Part shown: piece by piece, positions 15,822 to 25,346 of the stretch
How the letters are laid out: each line of letters begins with the position of its first letter
Numbering within the stretch: the first letter of the stretch is position 1
From: Halalkalibacter suaedae
GTDB taxonomy: Bacteria; Bacillota; Bacilli; Bacillales; Bacillaceae_D
Direction of reading: 5' to 3'
Length of the DNA: 64,000 nucleotides
NCBI RefSeq assembly: GCF_017939705.1
Contig: NZ_JAGKSQ010000002.1
Location: 248,001-312,000, forward strand
Made by a program: the position numbers and the translations under genes
The notes under the pieces: generated by a model
What the model saw: only the letters and a program-made list of their open reading frames with translations
What the model was told of the DNA's origin: nothing
The model's database searches: none

Positions 15822-18800
15822 ATGACTAAGTCTTTGTTTGAACAACAGCTGGAAAAGAAAATTTTAATACTAGATGGTGCGATGGGAACAATGCTTCAGC
15901 AAGCAGACTTAACTGCTGAGGATTTTGGTGGCGAAGAATTTGAGGGGTGCAATGAGTATTTGAATGAAACTGCCCCTCATGTGCTTGAACGGATTCATCG
16001 TGAGTACTTAGAGGCTGGGGCTGATATCATTTCAACGAACACGTTCGGGTCAAGTGATATTGTTTTAGATGACTATGATTTAGGTCACAAAGCAGAAGAA
16101 CTAAGTCGGATCGCAACAGAAATCGCCCGAAAGGTCGCAGATGAATTTTCAACTGCAGAGTGGCCGAGGTTTGTTGCTGGTGCAATGGGACCAACGACCA
16201 AATCACTATCTGTAACTGGTGGAACGACATTTGAAAAATTAGTGGAATCATACCAAGAACAGGCTCGAGGTATCATCCTCGGTGGTGCAGATATCCTTTT
16301 ACTTGAAACAAGTCAAGATATGAGAAATGTTAAAGCCGGATATATCGGAATTGAACAAGCATTCGCGGAATTAGATGTGCATCTACCCATTTTTATCTCT
16401 GGAACGATTGAACCAATGGGGACAACACTAGCGGGACAAAATATTGAGGCGTTTTATCTCTCGCTTGAACATATGAATCCTACTGTAGTTGGGTTAAATT
16501 GTGCAACAGGACCTGAGTTCATGCGAGATCATATTCGATCGCTTTCAGAATTGGCTACTACTTATGTTAGTTGTTATCCGAATGCTGGCCTACCTGATGA
16601 AGAGGGACATTATCATGAATCGCCAGAATCACTTGCCCTAAAGTTAGCGGCATTTGCCGAAAAAGGGTGGTTAAATGTTGTGGGAGGTTGTTGTGGAACG
16701 ACACCAAAGCATATCGAAGCAATGGTTGAAGCAACAAAGAACTTTGAACCTCGTGTGTTTGAGAAGGAACACCCACACGCAGTTTCTGGGATTGAGCCGC
16801 TGATTTATGATGATAGCATGAGACCATTATTTGTTGGCGAAAGAACAAATGTCATTGGATCGAGAAAATTTAAGCGACTTATTGCCGAGGGGAAATTTGA
16901 AGAAGCATCTGAAATTGCACGTGCTCAAGTAAAACGTGGTGCCCATGTTGTTGATGTATGTTTAGCTGATCCGGATCGGGAAGAGATGGAGGACATGGAA
17001 CAATTCTTGCAATTTGTTGTCAATAAAGTGAAAGTTCCTCTTATGATTGATTCTACCGATGAGAAGGTCATAGAAAAAGCTTTAACTTACTCACAAGGAA
17101 AAGCAATCATTAATTCAATTAATCTTGAAGATGGAGAAGAGCGCTTTGAAGCTGTTATTCCAATTGTCAAAAGGTTTGGTGCAGCAATAGTTGTTGGAAC
17201 AATTGATGAAGAAGGTATGGCTGTTTCTGCCCAGCGGAAATTAGAGGTCGCCAAACGTTCACATGATCTCCTTGTTCATAAATATGGAATGAAGCCAGAG
17301 GATATTATCTTTGATCCACTCGTATTCCCTGTTGGTACAGGTGATGAACAGTATATTGGTTCTGCTAATGCAACAGTTGAAGGAATTCGATTGATTAAAG
17401 AAGCACTGCCAAAGTGTTTAACGATCCTTGGAGTTAGTAATGTTTCTTTTGGATTGCCACCAGTTGGACGAGAAGTTCTGAATGCTGTTTATTTATATCA
17501 CTGTACACAAGCAGGTCTTGACTACGCCATTGTTAATACTGAAAAATTAGAACGCTATGCATCGATATCTGATGAGGAAAAAGAGATGTCGACAACGCTT
17601 CTTTTTGACACAACTGATGAAACACTTGCAGAATTCACAGCCTTTTACCGAGGGAAGAAAGCAGAGAAAAAGGTAGAGCTTACGAATATGTCACTAGAGG
17701 AGCGACTTGCTTCTTATATTGTTGAAGGAACAAAAGAGGGGCTAGCAACCGATCTTGATCTAGCTCTTGCAAGTTATGAAGATCCGCTTGATATTATTAA
17801 TGGACCACTTATGACAGGTATGGACGAAGTTGGTCGCTTATTTAATAATAATGAACTTATAGTTGCTGAAGTACTACAAAGTGCCGAAGTAATGAAAGCC
17901 TCTGTTGCTCATCTAGAACCATATATGGAAAAGAAGGAAGATGACAATGGCAAAGGTAAAATCCTTTTAGCAACAGTCAAGGGAGATGTCCATGATATAG
18001 GGAAAAATCTTGTTGAAATTATTTTAGGGAACAATGGTTTTAAAATTATCAACTTGGGAATTAAAGTGACATCAAATGAACTGATCGAAGCAGTCGAAAG
18101 GGAGAATCCTGACGCAATTGGTCTATCAGGGTTACTTGTTAAATCTGCACAGCAAATGGTGTTAACGGCACAAGATTTAAAACAACAGCAAATTTCAATT
18201 CCGATTTTAGTTGGAGGAGCGGCTTTAACAAGGAAATTCACAAATACAAAAATCGCCGCTGAGTATGATGGACTCGTTCTGTACGCGAAGGATGCAATGA
18301 ACGGTTTGGAAATTGCCAATCGTTTGGCGAAGCCTGATGAACGAGAGAAATTAACGATTGAACTGGCTGAGGAGAGAGCAAAGAAGGAAGCTGTTCGCTT
18401 ACCTGAACGAGAACCTATAGAGGACCGACCGATTGTTGAGATGAAATCTGACGTTGTAAGAGATGGCAGAATCTACACACCAACAGATTTAGATCCCCAT
18501 ATTTTAAGGGATTATAAGTTATCTCATTTAGAGCCTTATATAAATATGCAGATGCTGCTTGGTCGACATCTTGGCTTACAAGGTAAAGTGAGTCGCCTAC
18601 TAGAAGAAGGGGATGAACGAGCTACAACGTTAAAAGAAAAAGTTGATCATTTCTTAGCTGAAGCTAAGAAAAATCAAGTTATTCAAGCACATGGTATGTA
18701 TCAGTTCTTTCCAGCACAAGCAGATGGTAATGATATTATCATCTATGATCCTAAAGATCAGACAAAGATACTTGAGCGATTTTCTTTTCCAAGACAACGT

Positions 18801-19271
18801 CAAAAACCATACTTATGTCTAGCTGATTATCTAAGACCTATTTCAAGTGGAGAAATGGACTATGTTGGTTTCTTAGCAGTGACTGCTGGTCATGGAGTAC
18901 GAGATTTAGGGGAAAAAGCAAAAAATGATGGTGATTATCTATATAGTCATTTAATCCAAGCAGCAGCTTTGGAAATTGCAGAAGGCTTTGCTGAGCGTGT
19001 CCATCAACAAATGCGTGATCGGATGGGTTATCCGGACTCTGCTGATATGACAATGGACCAACGCTTTGCAGCAAAATATCAAGGAGTACGAGTATCGTTT
19101 GGTTATCCGGCATGTCCGAATCTTGAAGATCAGGAAAAACTATTTAAGTTGTTAAAACCAGAAAAAATCGGTATTCAATTAACTGAAGGATTTATGATGG
19201 AGCCAGAAGCCTCTGTAACGGCAATGGTATTTGCCCATCCAGAAGGTCGTTATTTTAATGTTTTAGGATAA
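15822..19271 (+). CDS. metH: Cobalamin-dependent methionine synthase MetH
   Basis: A 1149-aa four-module MetH: homocysteine domain (about 1-320; zinc ligands in GLNCATGP and GGCCGTTPKH), pterin/methyl-THF domain (about 335-610), cobalamin cap and Rossmann domain (about 630-870, with DVHDIGKN at 722-729 and His724 as cobalt ligand) and the C-terminal SAM reactivation domain (about 900-1149; GYPACPNLEDQ). It transfers the methyl group from 5-methyl-THF to homocysteine via B12. B. subtilis 168 has only the B12-independent MetE, so this is a lineage difference; a B12 supply is required. It ends the S-box transcript. Confidence 0.96.
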   Translation: MTKSLFEQQLEKKILILDGAMGTMLQQADLTAEDFGGEEFEGCNEYLNETAPHVLERIHREYLEAGADIISTNTFGSSDIVLDDYDLGHKAEELSRIATEIARKVADEFSTAEWPRFVAGAMGPTTKSLSVTGGTTFEKLVESYQEQARGIILGGADILLLETSQDMRNVKAGYIGIEQAFAELDVHLPIFISGTIEPMGTTLAGQNIEAFYLSLEHMNPTVVGLNCATGPEFMRDHIRSLSELATTYVSCYPNAGLPDEEGHYHESPESLALKLAAFAEKGWLNVVGGCCGTTPKHIEAMVEATKNFEPRVFEKEHPHAVSGIEPLIYDDSMRPLFVGERTNVIGSRKFKRLIAEGKFEEASEIARAQVKRGAHVVDVCLADPDREEMEDMEQFLQFVVNKVKVPLMIDSTDEKVIEKALTYSQGKAIINSINLEDGEERFEAVIPIVKRFGAAIVVGTIDEEGMAVSAQRKLEVAKRSHDLLVHKYGMKPEDIIFDPLVFPVGTGDEQYIGSANATVEGIRLIKEALPKCLTILGVSNVSFGLPPVGREVLNAVYLYHCTQAGLDYAIVNTEKLERYASISDEEKEMSTTLLFDTTDETLAEFTAFYRGKKAEKKVELTNMSLEERLASYIVEGTKEGLATDLDLALASYEDPLDIINGPLMTGMDEVGRLFNNNELIVAEVLQSAEVMKASVAHLEPYMEKKEDDNGKGKILLATVKGDVHDIGKNLVEIILGNNGFKIINLGIKVTSNELIEAVERENPDAIGLSGLLVKSAQQMVLTAQDLKQQQISIPILVGGAALTRKFTNTKIAAEYDGLVLYAKDAMNGLEIANRLAKPDEREKLTIELAEERAKKEAVRLPEREPIEDRPIVEMKSDVVRDGRIYTPTDLDPHILRDYKLSHLEPYINMQMLLGRHLGLQGKVSRLLEEGDERATTLKEKVDHFLAEAKKNQVIQAHGMYQFFPAQADGNDIIIYDPKDQTKILERFSFPRQRQKPYLCLADYLRPISSGEMDYVGFLAVTAGHGVRDLGEKAKNDGDYLYSHLIQAAALEIAEGFAERVHQQMRDRMGYPDSADMTMDQRFAAKYQGVRVSFGYPACPNLEDQEKLFKLLKPEKIGIQLTEGFMMEPEASVTAMVFAHPEGRYFNVLG

Positions 19272-19291
19272 AAAGAAAAAAATATGTACTG

Positions 19292-19320
19292 ACTCTCAGT
19301 TTATAACTGGGAGTTTCTTT
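19292..19320 (+). terminator. Intrinsic terminator after metH
   Basis: Ten-bp stem ACTCTCAGTT / AACTGGGAGT (one G-T pair), three-base loop, followed by TTCTTT. Confidence 0.8.
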
Positions 19321-19436
19321 GTGTTTTTCACTTTTTTTTCATATTTTGTATAAAAAAATAGCTAAAACAAACAATATCCCTATCAATCATGACAAATACA
19401 GGATATGTCATGAATCAGAGACAAGGAGGATACAAC

Positions 19437-20588
19437 ATGAAACACAATCTGTTTTCGTTAAAGATTCCATTTATTATGGTAATCATTTGTTTCGGTATTC
19501 TGAGTCATTCAGAAACTACCCATGCCTTCTCAGATCAGGTGATTCAAAAGGGAGCAACGGGTGATGATGTTGTAGAATTACAGTCACGACTTCAATATAT
19601 TGGCTTTTACAACGGCACCATTGATGGAGTCTTTGGATGGGGGACTTACTGGGCTGTTCGAAACTTTCAAGACGAATTTGGCATGACAGTGGATGGATTA
19701 GTAGGACCACAAATGAAAGATAGGCTAAATAAAACGACAAATTATAATAAAGAATTTGTCCAGAATGCATTAGAAGAAGGAAGGAAATTTACTCATTATG
19801 GAACGACCCCACTAGAAATACAAAAAGGACCTAAAGGAAGTGCAAGTGGAGGTCAAAAAAAACCAGCTAATCAAGGTCAAGCGAACGAGCAAGGTCAAGG
19901 GAACCAACAACAAGAGCAAGCTAATGAGCAAGGACAAGAAGGTGGCAACCAAGGCGAAGAGCAACAACGAGGTGAAGGTCAAGCGAACGAGCAGGGGCAA
20001 ACGACAGGTGACCAAACCGAGCAAGCAGAACAGCAGCAGCAAGAGCAGGAAGATCAAGCTCAGGGTCAAGCAGCTGAACCTAATGAAGCTGATGACCAAA
20101 CTGCACAACCCGAGCAACAGCCGCAACCAGCTGAAGAAACACCGGTTGAAGAGCCAGCTCCAGAACCAGAGCAACCCGAGGAGCAAGATAACAACGCAGA
20201 TATTCAGAAGGCAACGAATGTTCCAGCAGGCTATTCTGATAACGATATCCAATTAATGGCTCAAGCAGTTTACGGAGAAGCCAGAGGTGAATCGTATGTT
20301 GGACAAGTAGCAATAGCAGCAGTGATTATTAATCGCATCAACAGTCCAATCTTCCCTAATACAGTTTCTGGAGTTATTTTTGAACCTCGTGCCTTTACAG
20401 CTGTTGCAGATGGACAGATTTATATGACACCAAATGAAACGGCAAGACGTGCTGTACTAGATGCGTTAAACGGGCAAGATCCAACCGGAAATGCGATTTA
20501 CTACTTCAATCCAGATACGGCTACATCAGCATGGATTTGGTCAAGACCGCAAATAAAGAGAATTGGAAAGCATGTGTTCTGTCATTAA
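19437..20588 (+). CDS. sleB: Spore cortex-lytic enzyme SleB with long Q/E-rich linker
   Basis: A 383-aa protein: signal peptide (about 1-30), peptidoglycan-binding domain (35-105; KGATGDDVVELQSRLQYIGFY), a low-complexity linker rich in Q, E, G, N and P (about 127-255), then the SleB/hydrolase_2 catalytic domain (about 260-383; AVYGEARGES with the catalytic Glu). It is a lytic transglycosylase that degrades cortex at germination. ATG 19437 follows AAGGAGG by seven bases. B. subtilis SleB is about 305 aa; the excess is the linker. sleB-ypeB is SigG-dependent in B. subtilis; I found no convincing SigG promoter upstream. Confidence 0.93.
   Translation: MKHNLFSLKIPFIMVIICFGILSHSETTHAFSDQVIQKGATGDDVVELQSRLQYIGFYNGTIDGVFGWGTYWAVRNFQDEFGMTVDGLVGPQMKDRLNKTTNYNKEFVQNALEEGRKFTHYGTTPLEIQKGPKGSASGGQKKPANQGQANEQGQGNQQQEQANEQGQEGGNQGEEQQRGEGQANEQGQTTGDQTEQAEQQQQEQEDQAQGQAAEPNEADDQTAQPEQQPQPAEETPVEEPAPEPEQPEEQDNNADIQKATNVPAGYSDNDIQLMAQAVYGEARGESYVGQVAIAAVIINRINSPIFPNTVSGVIFEPRAFTAVADGQIYMTPNETARRAVLDALNGQDPTGNAIYYFNPDTATSAWIWSRPQIKRIGKHVFCH
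19860..20205 (+). repeat. Low-complexity repetitive linker region within sleB
   Basis: The DNA encodes mostly GQ, EQ, NQ and QQ units. An imperfect direct repeat of about 20 bases beginning GGTCAAGCGAACGAGCA occurs at 19875 and again at 19977, exactly 102 bases (34 codons) apart. In-frame repeats of this kind allow length change by slippage without frameshift. Confidence 0.75.
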
Positions 20589-20607
20589 TTTTTGGAGGTG
20601 AAAAGAG

Positions 20608-21960
20608 ATGGTGCGAAATTTTATAATTGGTTTTTTAACAATTGCTGTTATCGCGACTGGAATCTGGGGATTTCAAGAGCAGAGTAAAAATGAAACACTA
20701 AGTATTACAGCGGAAAATAATTATCAACGAGCGTTTCATGAATTGGCTTTTCACTTAGATCAGATCGAGGAAGAGCTTGGATCTACTTTAGCAATGAATA
20801 CACGCCGTCAATTAACGCCGGCTTTGTCAGAGGTTTGGCGTTTAACAAGCTTGGCAAGAGAAGATATTGGGCAACTTCCTTTAAATTTTGTTGAAATAGG
20901 GAAAACAGAAGAATTTCTATTTAAACTAGGTCGTTTCAGTTATCGAACATCGATTAGGGATTTGGAAAAAGACCCTCTGACCGATGAGGAGTATGAGACA
21001 CTTAAGAAATTATACGGATATTCAAGTGAAATCCGTGATGAAATTCGTCATGCACAAGGAATGATGCTAAGTAACGGAGATCGTTGGTTAGATGTTGAAC
21101 AGGCACTTGAGGAATCTAAGGAGCCGATTGATAACAAATTAGTTGCGAATTTCGAGATTATGAATAAATCAGTAAAAGGATATAGTGAGACAGAATGGGG
21201 TGCAAGTCTAGCATCAATTGACGATTTAAATGGTGAGTTGAAAAAAGCACTAGAGTCTGGCGAAGAGACATCAAAGGAAGAAGCTGAGTCGATAGCTCTA
21301 GAGTACTTAGACATGAGTGAAGAAACAGACGTACATGTGTCAGAGACCGGGAATGGACTGGAGTATCCTGCATACACTATTGTCATTGATGACCCTGAGC
21401 ATGAAAAACACTACTACATGGATCTAAGTGTTTTTGGTGGACAACCGTTATGGTTCTTGCAAGATCGACAAGTGGAAGAGCCGGAGATCGGTTTAAATGA
21501 GGCAGTTAAAAGAGGACAGGAATTCTTAGAGAAGCATGACAAAGATGGTATGCAACTTGTAGAAAGTAAACAATATAATTCAATTGGGATGTTAGAATAC
21601 GTCTATATTGATGAAGGTGTTAGAATATACCCAGATCTTATCCGACTTGAAGTCGCACTTGATGATGGTGATATTTTGGGATATGAAGCGAAAAGCTATT
21701 TAATAAACCATAAGGAAAGAACGATTCCTGAGCCGAAACTTACTGCGGAAGAGGCGAAAGATCGTCTAAATCCCCGCCTTGAAGTTATGGAGGATCACAT
21801 AGCAGTCATTGAAAATGACTTAGGTCAAGAAGTTCTTTGCTATGAGTTCTTTGGAGTCATTGACGATAACACCTATCGTATTTTTGTTAATGCTGAAGAT
21901 GGTGAAGAAGAGAAGGTTGAGTTACTTGAACCAGCAGAACCTGTGTACGATTTTAGCTAA
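20608..21960 (+). CDS. ypeB: Germination protein YpeB
   Basis: A 450-aa protein with an N-terminal membrane anchor or uncleaved signal (residues 1-20), a helical N-terminal half and a C-terminal half with PepSY-like repeats. YpeB is needed for assembly and stability of SleB in the spore, and the two depend on each other. It lies 19 bases after sleB with GGAGGTG ahead of the ATG, so the two form an operon as in B. subtilis and B. anthracis. A terminator follows immediately. Confidence 0.93.
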   Translation: MVRNFIIGFLTIAVIATGIWGFQEQSKNETLSITAENNYQRAFHELAFHLDQIEEELGSTLAMNTRRQLTPALSEVWRLTSLAREDIGQLPLNFVEIGKTEEFLFKLGRFSYRTSIRDLEKDPLTDEEYETLKKLYGYSSEIRDEIRHAQGMMLSNGDRWLDVEQALEESKEPIDNKLVANFEIMNKSVKGYSETEWGASLASIDDLNGELKKALESGEETSKEEAESIALEYLDMSEETDVHVSETGNGLEYPAYTIVIDDPEHEKHYYMDLSVFGGQPLWFLQDRQVEEPEIGLNEAVKRGQEFLEKHDKDGMQLVESKQYNSIGMLEYVYIDEGVRIYPDLIRLEVALDDGDILGYEAKSYLINHKERTIPEPKLTAEEAKDRLNPRLEVMEDHIAVIENDLGQEVLCYEFFGVIDDNTYRIFVNAEDGEEEKVELLEPAEPVYDFS

Positions 21961-21976
21961 AATGATGAAAGAAATT

Positions 21977-22009
21977 AAAGAAGAGGCTTCTAAGGCTTCT
22001 TCTTTTTTT
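21977..22009 (+). terminator. Intrinsic terminator after ypeB
   Basis: Eleven-bp stem AAAGAAGAGGC / GCTTCTTCTTT (one G-T pair) with a seven-base loop, followed by further T residues. Confidence 0.85.
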
Positions 22010-22074
22010 CTTTTCGTGTAATAATAGAAATATCTATACAAATTGCTCATTTTGTATGAGAGGAGAAAATAAGT

Positions 22075-22743
22075 GTGATAGAAATAGGTGCAACCATCTT
22101 CTTGGAGTTGCAAGAAGTTGATGAAAAAGAAACAAAACCTCAGCGCTTTCGTTGCCGTTTGGTCGATAGAACCGAGACTAATTTAGTAATAGATTATCCA
22201 ATTAATGAAAATACCCAAAAACCTAGTTTCTTTTTTGATGGAACAGAATTTAGAGCTTCTTTCGTTGGCAATGACCAGGCTGTTTATAGCTTTGACACTG
22301 AGATAGTCGGTCGAAAAAAGATAAATATTCCTGTCTTATTTATTAAAAATCCAGGAGAAGATAGGTATACAAGAATTCAGAGAAGAAATTATGTCAGGGT
22401 AGAAACGTCAGTAGATGTTGCTGTCCATCCTACTTCTAATGAGTTTGCCCCCTTTCGGTCAATAACTGTAGACATTAGTGGTGGTGGGTGTGCGGTTGTG
22501 ATTCCACCTGGAAAATCATTACCTGAAAAAGGTGAGATAGAACTTTGGCTCGCTTTAACAATGCAATCAGGAGAAATGGTTTACGTTAAGACGATATGCA
22601 AAATTATTCGTATTATCAAGACAGCTAATGAGCGTGAAAGAGCTTCATTACAGTTTTCTACGATTGCTGATCAGGATCAGCAGAAAATCATCCGTTTTTG
22701 TTTTGAAAGACAATTGCTTCTTAGAAGAAAAGAGCAAATTTAG
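22075..22743 (+). CDS. motI: c-di-GMP-binding flagellar brake protein MotI (YpfA), PilZ domain
   Basis: A 222-aa YcgR-like protein with an N-terminal YcgR_2-type domain (about 1-95) and a C-terminal PilZ domain. The two c-di-GMP motifs are intact: RxxxR as R104-NYV-R108 and D/NxSxxG as DISGGG (133-138). In B. subtilis MotI (DgrA, YpfA) binds c-di-GMP and inhibits the flagellar stator MotA. The start is GTG 22075 with AGGAGA eight bases upstream. Position between ypeB and cmk matches B. subtilis. Expected to be functional as all binding residues are kept. Confidence 0.92.
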   Translation: MIEIGATIFLELQEVDEKETKPQRFRCRLVDRTETNLVIDYPINENTQKPSFFFDGTEFRASFVGNDQAVYSFDTEIVGRKKINIPVLFIKNPGEDRYTRIQRRNYVRVETSVDVAVHPTSNEFAPFRSITVDISGGGCAVVIPPGKSLPEKGEIELWLALTMQSGEMVYVKTICKIIRIIKTANERERASLQFSTIADQDQQKIIRFCFERQLLLRRKEQI

Positions 22744-22839
22744 TGTATGAATTGTTTCTTTCGTTAGACCGGTAAGGTGAGAGTATGATAAAATTTATTT
22801 AAATCCAATTTAGGAAGTTTGCTGGAAGGTGTAAAACAG

Positions 22840-23502
22840 ATGAATATTGCAATCGATGGACCTGCAGGTGCAGGGAAAAGTACAGTAGCTAAGCTTGTTG
22901 CAGAGAAGTTATCATATTTGTATATTGATACTGGTGCCATGTATCGTTCGTTAACGTTTGCTGCACTACGTCAAAGGGTAAATTTAGAAAATGGTTCTGA
23001 ATTACGTACCCTTTTAGATACGCTTACAATTGATTTAAAACATGACTCAGAGCAAGTAAAAGTATTTCTTAATAATGAGGATATCACTGAACAAATCCGT
23101 TCCAATGAAGTAACCTCAAATGTGTCGCTCGTATCGAGTCATGAAGAGGTGCGAACTGAAATGGTCGAACGTCAAAGACTACTAGCAAAAGTGGGACGTG
23201 CTGTTTTGGACGGTAGAGACATAGGGACTTATGTTTTACCGAAAGCTGAAGTTAAGGTGTTTTTAACAGCTACTGTCGAGGAGCGGGCACGACGACGTCA
23301 TGAGGAGCTTCAAGCTAAAGGACTTCAGTCAGATTATGAACAACTTAAGATTGAGATTGCTAGACGTGATGAACTAGATTCTAGCCGCGTATTTGCTCCT
23401 TTAAGAAAAGCCGATGATGCTATAGAAATTGATTCAACGCATTTAACGATCCCCGAGGTGGCAGATGCAATTATCGATTTAACAAAGGAGAGAACGGTAT
23501 AG
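22840..23502 (+). CDS. cmk: Cytidylate kinase
   Basis: A 220-aa nucleoside monophosphate kinase that phosphorylates CMP and dCMP. The P-loop GPAGAGKST is at residues 7-15, followed by YIDTGAMYRSLT and the substrate motif LDGRDIGTYVLP. ATG 22840 is chosen over TTG 22819 because GGAAGGTG lies about eight bases upstream and the family starts with this short strand. It is followed one base later by plsC and then the S1-like gene, the usual cmk-plsC-rpsA arrangement. Confidence 0.95.
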   Translation: MNIAIDGPAGAGKSTVAKLVAEKLSYLYIDTGAMYRSLTFAALRQRVNLENGSELRTLLDTLTIDLKHDSEQVKVFLNNEDITEQIRSNEVTSNVSLVSSHEEVRTEMVERQRLLAKVGRAVLDGRDIGTYVLPKAEVKVFLTATVEERARRRHEELQAKGLQSDYEQLKIEIARRDELDSSRVFAPLRKADDAIEIDSTHLTIPEVADAIIDLTKERTV

Positions 23503-23503
23503 T

Positions 23504-24082
23504 ATGGGGATTTATGAAGTGGGTCAGGCGGTTAGCCGTTTGTTTCTATCTAGCTCTTATAACGTAAAAATCATTGGCAAAGAGAACATTCCTAATGAAG
23601 GAGGAGTGATTCTTTGTTGTAATCATATTAGTAATTTTGATCCACCTTTGCTTGGGGCGTACATTACGCGTAAGGTTCATTATATGGCAAAGCAGGAGTT
23701 ATTTGAAAAGCCTGTATTAAAAGGGCTACTACCAAAACTTGGTGCATTTCCAGTTCGACGTGGAATGAGTGATAAGCAAGCATTAAGAACGGCTTTAACT
23801 CTATTGAAAAACGGAGAAATGATTGGCCTATTTCCTGAAGGTACACGTAGTAAAAATGGTCAATTAGGAAAAGGAATGGCAGGGGCTGGATTTTTTGCAT
23901 TACGATCTAATGCTACTGTTGTTCCATGTGCGATAATTGGACCATATAAAAGGAATACATTAATACTTGTTTATGGAAAACCAATTGATTTCACTGATAT
24001 GAAAGAAAACAAAGCTACCGCTGAAGATGCTACGGAGCTTATTATGAAGGAAATTAAACATTTAATTGAAACAACAAATTAA
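23504..24082 (+). CDS. plsC: 1-acyl-sn-glycerol-3-phosphate acyltransferase
   Basis: A 192-aa PlsC-type acyltransferase that makes phosphatidic acid from lysophosphatidate at the membrane. The catalytic NHxxxxD motif is NHISNFD (residues 40-46) and the glycerol-phosphate-binding motif is PEGTRSK (111-117). The ATG comes one base after the cmk stop, so translation is coupled. In B. subtilis 168 the plsC gene is elsewhere (yhdO), but the cmk-plsC pair is common in other bacilli. Confidence 0.92.
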   Translation: MGIYEVGQAVSRLFLSSSYNVKIIGKENIPNEGGVILCCNHISNFDPPLLGAYITRKVHYMAKQELFEKPVLKGLLPKLGAFPVRRGMSDKQALRTALTLLKNGEMIGLFPEGTRSKNGQLGKGMAGAGFFALRSNATVVPCAIIGPYKRNTLILVYGKPIDFTDMKENKATAEDATELIMKEIKHLIETTN

Positions 24083-24119
24083 TCTGTTATTCATATTCTT
24101 TCGCAAGTGTGAAAGATTT

Positions 24120-24125
24120 TATAAT
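24120..24125 (+). promoter_or_regulatory. Candidate -10 upstream of the S1-like gene
   Basis: Perfect TATAAT at 24120-24125 with no good -35 at 16-18 bases. It lies 53 bases before the start of ypfD and could allow expression independent of cmk-plsC. Confidence 0.35.
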
Positions 24126-24177
24126 AATAAACAGAATACCGCACCAAGCTGCGAGTATTGAAGGAGGCAAAAGTCAA

Positions 24178-25335
24178 ATGGTCGAAGAAATGAACAATGA
24201 AATGACAGAATTTAAGTCTTTATCTGTAGGTGAAATTGTCACAGGTAAGGTAACGAAAGTCGAAGAAAAACAGGCGTTTGTTCACGTCGGGTTTAAAGTA
24301 GATGGCATCGTTCCAATTAGCGAACTTTCAAGTTTACACATTGAAAAAGTGAGCGATGTTCTTTCAGTTGACGATGAGCTCGAGTTAAAAGTAATTAAGG
24401 TAGAAGACGATGAGCTGATTCTTTCCAAGCGTGCAGTACAAGCGGAGAAAGCATGGGACGAACTCCAACAAGCATATCAGTCAGGTGAAATTATTGAAGC
24501 AGAAGTAGCAGAGGTTGTTAAAGGTGGTTTAGTCGTTGATGTAGGTGTTCGTGGTTTTATTCCAGCATCATTGGTTGAACGCCACTTTGTTGAAGATTTT
24601 TCTGACTATAAAGGGCGCAGACTTCGTTTAAAGGTTGCCGAAATTGACCAAGAAAATAATAAGTTGATTCTTTCACAACGTTCTGTGCTCGATGAAGAGG
24701 TTGAATTTAAAAAACGTAATGTGCTTCAATCACTAAGAACAGGTGATATTGTCGAAGGAAAAGTACAAAGACTTACAGACTTTGGTGCTTTCGTTGATAT
24801 TGGTGGTATAGATGGTCTAGTACATATTTCTCAGCTAGCACATCAACGTGTTGAGAAGCCATCTGACGTTGTATCAGAAGGTGACGCAGTGAAAGTGAAA
24901 ATTCTTTCAGTTGATATTGATGGAGAGCGCGTCTCACTATCGATTAAAGATACATTAGCGGGTCCATGGGAATCTTTTTCAGAAACCGTGAAAACAGGTG
25001 ATGTATTAGAAGGAACCGTTCGTCGTCTTGTGACGTTTGGCGCATTTGTTGAAGTCGCTCCAGGTGTTGAAGGACTTGTACACATATCACAAATTGCTAA
25101 TCGTCATATTGGAACTCCGTCCGAGGCACTATCAGAAGGTGAAAAAGTTCAAGTGAAGGTGCTTGATGTTAATGCTGATGAAAAACGAATTTCATTAAGC
25201 ATCAGAGCTCTAATAGAAGAAGAAGAATCAAATGAGGAAGATTATAAAGCCTATGCAGCATCCAAAAGAGATGAACCAACCGGTTTTTCTTTAGGAGATA
25301 TGATTGGCGATCAATTAAATAAATATAAAAAATAG
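24178..25335 (+). CDS. ypfD: Ribosomal protein S1 homologue with four S1 domains (YpfD)
   Basis: A 385-aa protein made of four consecutive S1/OB RNA-binding domains, beginning near residues 15, 97, 183 and 268; the last two show the typical [15 protein letters not shown] and [15 protein letters not shown] starts. Low-GC Gram-positive S1 homologues have four rather than six domains and their ribosome association is weaker than in E. coli. ATG 24178 has AAGGAGG ten bases upstream; the upstream in-frame ATG at 24109 lies in the -10 region and is rejected. Order cmk-plsC-ypfD supports the call. Confidence 0.93.
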   Translation: MVEEMNNEMTEFKSLSVGEIVTGKVTKVEEKQAFVHVGFKVDGIVPISELSSLHIEKVSDVLSVDDELELKVIKVEDDELILSKRAVQAEKAWDELQQAYQSGEIIEAEVAEVVKGGLVVDVGVRGFIPASLVERHFVEDFSDYKGRRLRLKVAEIDQENNKLILSQRSVLDEEVEFKKRNVLQSLRTGDIVEGKVQRLTDFGAFVDIGGIDGLVHISQLAHQRVEKPSDVVSEGDAVKVKILSVDIDGERVSLSIKDTLAGPWESFSETVKTGDVLEGTVRRLVTFGAFVEVAPGVEGLVHISQIANRHIGTPSEALSEGEKVQVKVLDVNADEKRISLSIRALIEEEESNEEDYKAYAASKRDEPTGFSLGDMIGDQLNKYKK

Positions 25336-25346
25336 GTGATGTGGCT

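Noticed and set aside
17909-18319. 136-aa minus-strand ORF inside metH
   Set aside because: Shadow ORF opposite the cobalamin-binding domain, no start context, no sensible protein pattern.
19812-20252. 146-aa minus-strand and 138-aa plus-strand ORFs inside sleB
   Set aside because: They are shadows of the low-complexity Q/E linker; leucine- and serine-rich or lysine-rich composition comes from repeat codons.
24109-24177. N-terminal extension of the S1-like protein from ATG 24109
   Set aside because: The extension would translate through a TATAAT and the AAGGAGG site; homologues start at 24178.
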